Shown here in pieces: positions 1 to 6,593 of a stretch of DNA of 6,620 bases. Made by a program: the position numbers and the translations under genes. The DNA comes from Actinomycetes bacterium (GTDB taxonomy: Bacteria > Actinomycetota > Actinomycetes > Actinomycetales > Cellulomonadaceae), in the NCBI GenBank assembly GCA_023438885.1, contig JAEXPS010000150.1, positions 1 through 6,620 of the forward strand, in the 5' to 3' direction. Within the stretch, counting starts at the first letter, position 1. Each line of letters opens with the position of its first letter. The notes below the pieces were generated by a model. It ran no database searches, was not told the DNA's origin, and saw nothing but the letters and a program-made list of their open reading frames with translations.

Positions 1-128
1 GGCCTCTACCGCTGCAACCTCGGACGCTGGGGGAGGTGGGAGGCCGGGGGGCGCGGGGCGACGGGCGCGGGGTGCGCGCGTCTCAGGAGTGGGGACGTGC
101 CTGGCAGGAGCGCCCGGAAGGAGCATGC
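1..128. other. Left-edge segment without a recognised gene
   Basis: No coding region can be supported here. Frame 1 is open from the window edge to a TGA at 139-141, so the tail of an upstream gene could in principle overlap the nadB start, but its translation is rich in Gly and Arg and resembles no NadA or other NAD-pathway C-terminus that I know. The segment has G-runs at 29-33, 38-40, 46-51, 55-58, 63-65 and 69-72, and it ends in the nadB ribosome binding site. It may be the leader or intercistronic region of nadB. Confidence 0.5.
118..123 (+). promoter_or_regulatory. Ribosome binding site that sets the nadB TTG start
   Basis: The sequence AAGGAG, within the longer GGAAGGAG at 116-123, is a near-perfect anti-16S match. 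It lies 5 bases before a TTG at 129 that is in the nadB frame. An ATG at 125-127 is in another frame and too close to be used. The next in-frame candidate, GTG at 138, would be 14 bases away, which is too far. Upstream in-frame GTG codons such as the one at 36 would add a Gly/Arg-rich N-terminus that does not look like NadB. Confidence 0.75.
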
Positions 129-1844
129 TTGGCGCCCGTGACGTCGTACGTGAACCTCGCGACCAAGCTCGCCGGCCAGGAGCCGGGCTGGACGGTGGAG
201 GCCGACGCGATCGTGGTCGGATCCGGCATCGCCGGGCTGACCGCCGCACTCGAGCTGCGCACCCGGGTGCCGCGCGTGCTGCTGGTGACCAAGGACGTGC
301 TGGCGTCCGGCTCGACGCTGTGGGCCCAGGGCGGCATCGCCGCGGCGCTCGACCCCGAGGACTCCCCGGAGGCGCACCTGCACGACACGCTGGTCGCCGG
401 CGGCGGGCTGTGCGACCCCCGGGCGGTCGAGGTGCTGGTGACGGAGGGCCCGGCGCGGGTGCGCGAGCTCGTCGGGCGCGGTGCGGTGTTCGACACCCGA
501 CCCGACGGGACCCTGTCACTGACCCGCGAGGGCGGACATCACGCCAACCGGATCATCCACGCGGGCGGCGACGCGACGGGAGCCGAGGTCTCCCGGGCGC
601 TGGTGGCGCAGGTCGAGGCGGTGCGCGACGACCCGGGGATCGAGGTGATCGAGCACGCGTTGGTGCTCGACGTCCTGACCGCCGCGCCGGACGCGGACGG
701 TCGTCCGGGTCCGGTGTGCGGCGCGACGCTGCACGTGATCGGCGAGGGCACGCGCGGCGGGGTCGGTGCCGCCCTGGCCCCGGCGGTGCTGATCGCCACC
801 GGCGGCATCGGGCAGGTGTACCGCTCGTCGACCAACCCGCCGCAGGCGACGGGGGACGGCATCGCCGCCGCACTGCGCGCGGGCGCGGCCGTGGGCGACA
901 TGGAGTTCGTCCAGTTCCACCCGACCGTGCTGTGGCTGGGTGCGGGGGCCAAGGGCCAGCTGACGCTCATCAGCGAGGCCGTGCGCGGTGAGGGTGCGCT
1001 GCTGCTCGACACCGACGGCGTGCGCTTCATGCCGGAGGTGCACCCGCTGGCCGAGCTCGCGCCGCGGGACGTCGTCGCCCACGCGATCGTGCGGCGGATG
1101 GCCGCGACCAACGCCGACCACGTGTGGCTGGATGCGCGGCACCTCGGCGCCGACTTCCTGGCCCACCGTTTCCCCACCATCAGCGAGTGGCTCGCCGACG
1201 CCGGGATCGACATGGCCCGCGACCTGATCCCGGTGGCGCCGGCGCACCACTTCTTCTCCGGCGGGGTGGTGACGGACCTGCACGGGCGGTCGACGCTGCC
1301 CGGCCTCTACGCCGCCGGTGAGGCCGCGTGCACCGGCGTGCACGGCGCGAACCGGCTGGCGTCGAACTCGCTGCTCGAGGGGCTGGTGTTCGCCCACCGC
1401 GCCGCGCGAGACGTCGCCCGGGCCGTGACGGATGGCGAGCTGGTGCGCCGCGAGCCGGTGCGCCGCGAGGGTGCCGACGCGCTGGTCGCCGCGGCCGCGC
1501 GGGCCCGCGTGCAGCGCATCGCCACGGCCGGCACCGGGCCGCTGAGGTCCGGAGCGGGGCTCGCCGCTGCGATCGAGGCGCTGGCGCAGGTGCCCACCGA
1601 CGCCGACCGGCGCCGTGACGACGGCCGGCCCCTCGCCGAGGCACAGCCCGCCGAGTGGGAGACCACCAACGTGCACCAGATCGCCACGGTGATCGCCGCG
1701 GCCGCTCTCGCTCGGCAGGAGAGCCGCGGCGGTCACTTCCGCGAGGACTTCGCCGCGCCCGACGAGGCCTGGCGCTGCCGCCAGCAGCTCTCCCTCACGC
1801 CCGACGGCGAGCTGGTGACCGAGCAGGTGGCCCTGCCCGCCTGA
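129..1844 (+). CDS. nadB: L-aspartate oxidase (NadB)
   Basis: This cytoplasmic FAD enzyme oxidises L-aspartate to iminoaspartate, using oxygen or fumarate; quinolinate synthase NadA then uses the product in de novo NAD synthesis. Starting at TTG 129 the protein has 571 residues, slightly long but normal for actinobacteria. Seen in the sequence, numbered from this start: the dinucleotide-binding GSGIAG at 31-36, the STLWAQGG flavin motif at 62-69, TREGGHH at 132-138, FVQFHPT at 260-266, AVRGEG at 284-289, HHFFSGG at 373-379 and GANRLASNS at 406-414. H264, R286, H374 and R409 match the E. coli catalytic and substrate-binding residues H244, R290, H351 and R386. The C-terminal helical domain ends with ESRGGHFRED at 531-540, a family signature. 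Succinate dehydrogenase flavoprotein is a paralogue, but these motifs and the single-gene setting favour NadB. The usual partner nadC does not follow. The family call is very secure; the exact start is less so. Confidence 0.95.
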   Translation: MAPVTSYVNLATKLAGQEPGWTVEADAIVVGSGIAGLTAALELRTRVPRVLLVTKDVLASGSTLWAQGGIAAALDPEDSPEAHLHDTLVAGGGLCDPRAVEVLVTEGPARVRELVGRGAVFDTRPDGTLSLTREGGHHANRIIHAGGDATGAEVSRALVAQVEAVRDDPGIEVIEHALVLDVLTAAPDADGRPGPVCGATLHVIGEGTRGGVGAALAPAVLIATGGIGQVYRSSTNPPQATGDGIAAALRAGAAVGDMEFVQFHPTVLWLGAGAKGQLTLISEAVRGEGALLLDTDGVRFMPEVHPLAELAPRDVVAHAIVRRMAATNADHVWLDARHLGADFLAHRFPTISEWLADAGIDMARDLIPVAPAHHFFSGGVVTDLHGRSTLPGLYAAGEAACTGVHGANRLASNSLLEGLVFAHRAARDVARAVTDGELVRREPVRREGADALVAAAARARVQRIATAGTGPLRSGAGLAAAIEALAQVPTDADRRRDDGRPLAEAQPAEWETTNVHQIATVIAAAALARQESRGGHFREDFAAPDEAWRCRQQLSLTPDGELVTEQVALPA

Positions 1845-1867
1845 CGCCCGCCCTCGCGTCCGCAGGC

Positions 1868-1885
1868 CGTCGCCCGCCGGCGACG
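1868..1885 (+). terminator. Terminator-like hairpin after nadB
   Basis: CGTCGCC at 1868-1874 and GGCGACG at 1879-1885 form a perfect 7-bp GC-rich stem with a 4-base loop, beginning 24 bases after the nadB stop. No T-run follows, so it does not match the classical intrinsic terminator. Actinobacterial terminators often lack a T-run, and its position suits the 3' end of nadB. Short GC palindromes are common in DNA of this composition, so this is a candidate only. Confidence 0.4.
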
Positions 1886-1954
1886 ACCCGCTGCGCAGAT
1901 CGCCCGCGTCCGGAGGCTTGAAAGCGTCGGCATGGGGCGACTTCCGCGCGAAAA

Positions 1955-2007
1955 ACGATATCGGTGAGGGCTTCCGCCTGCCGGGACGCCATGTGTAACG
2001 TTATCGA
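1955..2007. promoter_or_regulatory. Two ACGWTATCGR elements, candidate operator pair
   Basis: ACGATATCGG at 1955-1964 and ACGTTATCGA at 1998-2007 agree at 8 of 10 positions and start 43 bases apart, close to four helical turns. The first contains the perfect palindrome CGATATCG (1956-1963). The second overlaps the perfect palindrome TAACGTTA (1996-2003). They sit in the most AT-rich part of the window, directly before the xylanase gene. Short palindromes with a central CG or AT are typical of LacI-family repressors, which often control xylan genes, but I cannot name the regulator. The repeat is seen; the role is inferred. Confidence 0.35.
1972..2001 (+). promoter_or_regulatory. Weak candidate promoter for the xylanase gene
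   Basis: TAACGT at 1996-2001 fits the loose actinobacterial -10 pattern TANNNT and is preceded by TG (1992-1993 and again 1994-1995). TTCCGC at 1972-1977 is a poor -35 match with an 18-base spacer. Transcription would begin near 2008 and give a leader of about 32 bases. If correct, the second ACGWTATCGR copy would cover the -10 element and start region, consistent with repression. A TTGAAA at 1918-1923 looks like a -35 box but has no suitable -10 partner. Confidence 0.22.
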
Positions 2008-2027
2008 CGCCAACGGGCATTCTTCGC

Positions 2028-2034
2028 AAAGGAG
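2028..2034 (+). promoter_or_regulatory. Strong ribosome binding site of the xylanase gene
   Basis: AAAGGAG lies 5 bases before ATG 2040. This fixes the start, which is also supported by the signal peptide that begins right at this methionine. Confidence 0.85.
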
Positions 2035-2039
2035 CGTCG

Positions 2040-5000
2040 ATGCGACATCTCGGGAAGGCGCGGCCGGCGGCCGCGGTACTGGGCTACGGACTCCTGGCGG
2101 CCGCTCTGGCCGCATTCCCCATCGTCGCGCCGGCCACACCGGCGGCCGCGGCACCCGTCACCGTCCTCGCAAACGACTTCGAGTCGGGGTCGTACACGCC
2201 GTGGGGGCCCCGAGGTCCGGTGACGCTCGAGCTGGCGGCTGACGGGCACGAGAGCGCCACGAGCCTGGCGGTGACCGGTCGCACGGCGAACTGGAACGGC
2301 GTCGCGACCGACGCGACAGCCCTGTTCCAGGCCGGTGAGACCTACTCGGTGACGGCGTTCGTCAAGCTTCCGGCCGGCACGGCCGGCTCGTCGGGCATCC
2401 ACTTCACGGTGGAGCAGACCCCCGCCGGCGGCGGCGACAACCAGTACACGTGGATCGGCGGCAGCGTGGCGACGACCGCGGACGGCTGGGTCCAGATCGG
2501 CGGCTCGTACACGTTCCCGGCCGACCTGTCGGCCGCGTCCCTGTACGTCGAGGCGGAGGGCACCACGCCCTTCCTGCTGGACGACGTGCTGATCACGGGC
2601 GAGGCGGCGGTCACCACGATCTCCGCGGTCGACTTCGAGGACGGCACCACCGGCACCTGGTCCGCCAGCGGCTCGCCCGCCCTCGCGTACGTGCCCGACC
2701 CCGACGACGCGGCCAACACCGTGCTCTCCGTCTCCGGCCGCACGGCCGGCTACTTCACGGTGCAGAGCCTCACTGGCCTGTTCACCGAGGGCGTCGAGTA
2801 CACGATGTCCGCCCGTGTTCGTCCGGCGAGCGAGGGTGCGACGCGGTTCGTCGTCAAGGAGGGCTACCACTGGGTCGGCAACACCACGACCCCGGCCGGC
2901 GCGTGGACCACGGTCACCGGCACCTTCACGGCCGACGCCGACGACACCCAGGTGTACATCGAGGTGGACCCCGCCACGGCGGACTTCCTGCTCGACGACA
3001 TCCTCATCACCGCTCCCGACACCGGCGGGCCAGTGCTGCCGCCCGACTTCGTGCCGGGTGGCGCCATCAACCCGGTGACCACGCCCGTCATGCTCGCTGA
3101 CGGGGCCGGCAACGTCTCGGCGCTCACCTTCGACGACGGGCCCAACCCCGCCGTCACGCCGGCTCTGCTGGACTACCTGAAGGCGAACGGCCTCCACGCG
3201 ACGTTCTGCGTCATCGGCCAGAACATCCAGGCGACGGGCGGCGCCGAGATCCTCCAGCGGATCGTGCGCGAGGGCCACGTGCTGTGCAACCACTCGACGA
3301 GCTACGCGGACATGGGCTCGTGGACGCCGCAGCAGGTGCAGACGGACCTGATCGCCAATCTCGACATCATCCGCACGGCGCTGTCCGACCCGTACGCCAA
3401 GGTCCCGTTCTTCCGCGCCCCGAACGGCAGCTGGGGCGCCACGCCGCAGGTGGCGGTGGACCTCGGCATGCAGCCGCTGGCGGTGGTCAACACGATCAGC
3501 GACTGGGAGACGCAGGACGTCCCCACGCTGACCGACAACCTGCGCGCCGCGATGAAGCCGGGCGAGATCGTCCTGGCCCACGACGGCGGCGGCGACCGCT
3601 CCGGCACCCTCGCCGCGGTGCAGACCGTGGTCAGCGAGCGGCTGGCCGACGGTTGGTCGTTCGTCTTCCCGAAGGGCACCCCGCCGTTCTCCGGCGTCGT
3701 GCTCTCGACCGACTTCGAGGACGGCCTGGACGGCTGGGGCCTGCGTGATTCCAGCGGTACGGGCGCCACGGTGGCCGTCACCGATGCCGACGCGCACGGC
3801 GGCGCCTACTCCGCGCTCGTCGCGAACCGCGGCAACCAGGGCGACGGCCTGGGCCACGACGTCACCGGGATCCTCCAGCCGGGAGTCGGGTACGACCTGA
3901 CCGCCTGGGTGCGGTTCCCGGAGGGCGCGACGACCGACCAGGTGTGGCTGAGCCTGGCCGCGACCAGCGAGGGCGCCACCTCGTTCAGCACGCTCGCGCA
4001 GTTCGAGGGCGTGACGAACACGGGCTGGACGCAGGTCACCGCCAGCTTCACCATGCCGGCGGCATTCGACAGCGCGCTGCTCTACTTCGAGACGAGATAC
4101 GACAGCGACGACCCGATCGCGAACACGAGCGACTTCCTGGTCGACGACGTCGTGGTCGAGGTGCCCGCACCCGGCCAGGTCCAGGACCTGACTCCGCTCA
4201 AGGACACGGTCGACTTCCCGCTCGGTGTCGCCATCGACAGCCGGGAGACCTCCGGCTCGCCGTCCGACCTGCTGCTGCGCCACTTCAACCAGATCACGGC
4301 CGAGAACCACATGAAGGTCGAGAGCTGGTACGACGGCCAGACGTTCCGCCGCCACCCCGAGGCCACGGCACTGCTGGACTTCGCGCAGCAGAACGACCTG
4401 GCGGTGTACGGCCACGTGCTGGTGTGGCACAGCCAGACCCCGGCCTGGTTCTTCCAGAACGACGGCGTGGACCTGACGAACTCGGAGGCGGACAAGCAGT
4501 TCCTGCGCGACCGACTGCGCACGCACATCTTCGACGTCGCCGCCTCGATCGCCGGTGACTACGGCCCGTACGGCTCGGACACCAACCCGGTGACCGCGTT
4601 CGACGTGGTCAACGAGGTGGTCTCCGACGCGGCGACCCCGGACGGGCTGCGCACCAGCCGGTGGTACGAGATCCTCGGCGAGGAGTACATCCACCTGGCG
4701 TTCCAGTACGCGGACGAGGCCTTCAACAGCCAGAACGCCGCCGCGGGCGTCGACCGGCCGGTGAAGCTGTTCATCAACGACTACAACACCGAGCAGGGCG
4801 GCAAGCAGGACCAGTACTACGCGCTCGTCGAGCGCCTGTTGGCCGCGGGCGTGCCCGTGGACGGCGTGGGGCACCAGTTCCACTCCAGCCTGACGACCCC
4901 GCCCGCGGCCTTGGCGCAGACCCTCGAGCGGTTCTCCGCCCTCGGCCTGCTCCAGGCCGTCACCGAGCTCGACGCCACGGTCGGCACCCCGGTGACGGAG

Positions 5001-6575
5001 GCCAAGCTCATCGAGCAGGGCCACTGGTACCGGGATGCGTTCGCGGTGTTCCGGGCCTACCAGGCGGCGCACGGCGACCTGTTCTCCGTGACGGTCTGGG
5101 GCCTGACCGACAACCGCTCCTGGCGGTCGACGCAGGCGCCGCTGCTCTTCGACGGTGCCCTCCAGGCGAAGTACGCCTACTACGGGGCGGCCGGTGACGA
5201 CGACGGCGTGCCGCCGCTGATCACCGCGGCCAACGTGTTCGGCGGCGACGTGCCGCTCGACGCCACGGCGGCGGACTCGGTGGCGTGGCACAACCTGCCG
5301 GCCGAGGCCCTGACGGGCAGCGCGGGCGAGTTCGTGCCGCGCTGGACGCCGGACCACCTGGTGGTGCTCGCCACGGCGGCCGACGACGCGGCCGACGCGA
5401 TCGTCGTCCAGTACGGCGACGCCACCGCAACCGTCGCCCGCGACGGCACCGTCTCCGGCGTCGCCGGGGCGGCCGCGATGGTGTTCGACGACCCGGCCGG
5501 CTGGCGCGCCGTGGTGCACCTGCCGCACACGGACGTGGCCGTGGGCACCCAGGCGCAGCTCGACGTGCGGGTGCTGGCCGGGGCCGACGTCGTCGGCGCC
5601 TGGAACTCGCCGGGGTCCACCGGCACGCTGACGTTCCTCGAGGACCTGAGCTTCCTCGAGGTCGCGGCAGCCGACGAGGCGCCCGGCGTCGACGGCGTGA
5701 TCGACCCCGTGTGGGCCGACGCGAACGTGGTCCACACCGGCAAGACCGTCGAGGGCAGCACGGAGGGTGCCACGGCCGACGTCCGCACGCTCTGGCTGGG
5801 CGACGACACGCTCTACGTGCTCTACGAGGTCACCGACCCGGTGATCGACGTCGCGGGCAGCGACCCGTGGAACCAGGACTCGGTGGAGCTGTTCCTCGAC
5901 CTGGGCAACGCCAAGAGCGGCGGCTACGGCCCGAACGACGCGCAGATGCGCATCAGCGTCGACAACGTCACGTCGTTCGGCACCGGCGACGCGGCCGCGC
6001 AGGCGGCTCGGTTGACCAGTGCCACGGCGCTCACCGCGACGGGTTACGTCGTCGAGCTGGCGGTGAAGCTCGCCGGTGAGTCCGGCGGGCAGAACGACGT
6101 GCCGCTCGGCGGGGCCGACACGTTCCAGGGCCTGGACTTCCAGGTCAACGACGGGCGTGCCGGAAGCCGGTACTCGGTCCACACGTGGGCGGAGCCGACG
6201 GGCACGGGCTACCAGACGACGGCCCGCTGGGGCGTCGGTCACCTCGTCGCTCCGGCGCAGGTTCCCGCCGCGCCGAGCATCACCGTCCACCCCCAGGACG
6301 TCACGGGGGTCAAGGGCGGCACGGTGACGCTCATCGCCGCCGCCGACGGCTACCCGGCTCCGACGGTGCAGTGGCAGTGGCGGCAGGGCAAGGGCGGCCC
6401 GTTCCACGACCTCGCCGGGGCCGACGAGCCGACGCTGGTGCTGTCCGGCGTGACGAGCGTCCTCAACGCCCGTCAGTACCGCGCGGTCTTCACCAACAGC
6501 GAGGGGACGGCCACGACCGACGTCGCCACGGTGACGGTGCGGCCGGCCAAGGGCGGTCCGGCGGTCGCCGGCTGA
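2040..6575 (+). CDS. Secreted multidomain CE4 deacetylase / GH10 endo-beta-1,4-xylanase
   Basis: This 1511-residue extracellular enzyme should hydrolyse the beta-1,4-xylan backbone and probably also remove acetyl groups. A Sec signal peptide covers about 1-38 (hydrophobic 11-30, likely cleavage after the Ala-run ending at 38). Two CBM22-like modules follow at about 41-188 and 193-325. The CE4/NodB domain at about 345-550 has TFDDGP 363-368, HSTSY 418-422, RAPNG 459-463, DW 488-489 and LAH 512-514. A third CBM22-like module covers about 553-708. The GH10 catalytic domain at about 717-1055 is complete: TAENHMK with E755, WHSQTP 796-801, acid/base E859 in VVNE, NDYN 913-916, HQ 945-946, nucleophile E976 in TELD, W1020 and W1028. 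A degenerate CBM9-like region (1061-1208), a full CBM9 (1208-1403) and an Ig-like domain (1412-1503) complete the protein. There is no LPXTG, SLH or membrane anchor, so release into the medium is likely. Family assignments are from recognised motifs. The GH10 call is near certain; CE4 activity is uncertain because Y422 replaces a metal-binding His. The substrate of CE4 (acetylxylan rather than chitin) is inferred from its neighbours in the chain. Confidence 0.95.
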   Translation: MRHLGKARPAAAVLGYGLLAAALAAFPIVAPATPAAAAPVTVLANDFESGSYTPWGPRGPVTLELAADGHESATSLAVTGRTANWNGVATDATALFQAGETYSVTAFVKLPAGTAGSSGIHFTVEQTPAGGGDNQYTWIGGSVATTADGWVQIGGSYTFPADLSAASLYVEAEGTTPFLLDDVLITGEAAVTTISAVDFEDGTTGTWSASGSPALAYVPDPDDAANTVLSVSGRTAGYFTVQSLTGLFTEGVEYTMSARVRPASEGATRFVVKEGYHWVGNTTTPAGAWTTVTGTFTADADDTQVYIEVDPATADFLLDDILITAPDTGGPVLPPDFVPGGAINPVTTPVMLADGAGNVSALTFDDGPNPAVTPALLDYLKANGLHATFCVIGQNIQATGGAEILQRIVREGHVLCNHSTSYADMGSWTPQQVQTDLIANLDIIRTALSDPYAKVPFFRAPNGSWGATPQVAVDLGMQPLAVVNTISDWETQDVPTLTDNLRAAMKPGEIVLAHDGGGDRSGTLAAVQTVVSERLADGWSFVFPKGTPPFSGVVLSTDFEDGLDGWGLRDSSGTGATVAVTDADAHGGAYSALVANRGNQGDGLGHDVTGILQPGVGYDLTAWVRFPEGATTDQVWLSLAATSEGATSFSTLAQFEGVTNTGWTQVTASFTMPAAFDSALLYFETRYDSDDPIANTSDFLVDDVVVEVPAPGQVQDLTPLKDTVDFPLGVAIDSRETSGSPSDLLLRHFNQITAENHMKVESWYDGQTFRRHPEATALLDFAQQNDLAVYGHVLVWHSQTPAWFFQNDGVDLTNSEADKQFLRDRLRTHIFDVAASIAGDYGPYGSDTNPVTAFDVVNEVVSDAATPDGLRTSRWYEILGEEYIHLAFQYADEAFNSQNAAAGVDRPVKLFINDYNTEQGGKQDQYYALVERLLAAGVPVDGVGHQFHSSLTTPPAALAQTLERFSALGLLQAVTELDATVGTPVTEAKLIEQGHWYRDAFAVFRAYQAAHGDLFSVTVWGLTDNRSWRSTQAPLLFDGALQAKYAYYGAAGDDDGVPPLITAANVFGGDVPLDATAADSVAWHNLPAEALTGSAGEFVPRWTPDHLVVLATAADDAADAIVVQYGDATATVARDGTVSGVAGAAAMVFDDPAGWRAVVHLPHTDVAVGTQAQLDVRVLAGADVVGAWNSPGSTGTLTFLEDLSFLEVAAADEAPGVDGVIDPVWADANVVHTGKTVEGSTEGATADVRTLWLGDDTLYVLYEVTDPVIDVAGSDPWNQDSVELFLDLGNAKSGGYGPNDAQMRISVDNVTSFGTGDAAAQAARLTSATALTATGYVVELAVKLAGESGGQNDVPLGGADTFQGLDFQVNDGRAGSRYSVHTWAEPTGTGYQTTARWGVGHLVAPAQVPAAPSITVHPQDVTGVKGGTVTLIAAADGYPAPTVQWQWRQGKGGPFHDLAGADEPTLVLSGVTSVLNARQYRAVFTNSEGTATTDVATVTVRPAKGGPAVAG

Positions 6576-6593
6576 GGGCCACCGGGGGCCCTC
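6574..6593 (+). terminator. Hairpin overlapping the xylanase stop codon
   Basis: GAGGGCC at 6574-6580 and GGCCCTC at 6587-6593 form a perfect 7-bp stem with a 6-base loop, and the left arm begins inside the TGA stop (6573-6575). No T-run follows. A competing 8-bp stem joins GGGGGCCC at 6584-6591 to GGGCCCCC at 6612-6619 with a 20-base loop. Either could end transcription or protect the mRNA 3' end. The window stops here, so what follows is unknown. Confidence 0.4.

Noticed and set aside
89..991. A 300-codon plus-strand open frame overlapping the first half of nadB
   Set aside because: It is Arg/Gly-rich and low in complexity, while the overlapping frame carries conserved NadB motifs throughout.
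516..1736. A 406-codon minus-strand open frame opposite nadB
   Set aside because: It is a compositional shadow of nadB with no recognisable motif and no convincing ribosome binding site signal.
1891..1898. Perfect palindrome CTGCGCAG in the intergenic region
   Set aside because: It is purely GC-rich in character, has no second copy nearby, and an 8-base palindrome of this kind is common in such DNA.
1932..1967. An 11-codon ATG open frame before the xylanase gene
   Set aside because: The nearest Shine-Dalgarno is 15 bases away, and a peptide this short in this sequence is expected by chance.
1918..1998. A 26-codon open frame starting at TTG and ending at TAA in the intergenic region, a possible leader peptide
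   Set aside because: GGAGG at 1912-1916 is only 1 base from the TTG, which is too close for initiation, and the peptide shows no codon pattern suggesting attenuation.
5634..5661. Direct repeat TTCCTCGAGG, 18 bases apart
   Set aside because: It encodes FLED and FLEV at the end of the CBM9-like region and is explained by the protein sequence and strong codon bias.
2001..6407. An open frame of 1468 codons on the minus strand opposite the xylanase gene
   Set aside because: It is a mirror of the plus-strand gene in GC-rich DNA. Its translation is dominated by Arg, Val, Gly, His and Asp with no domain motif, and the plus strand encodes an unmistakable multidomain enzyme there.
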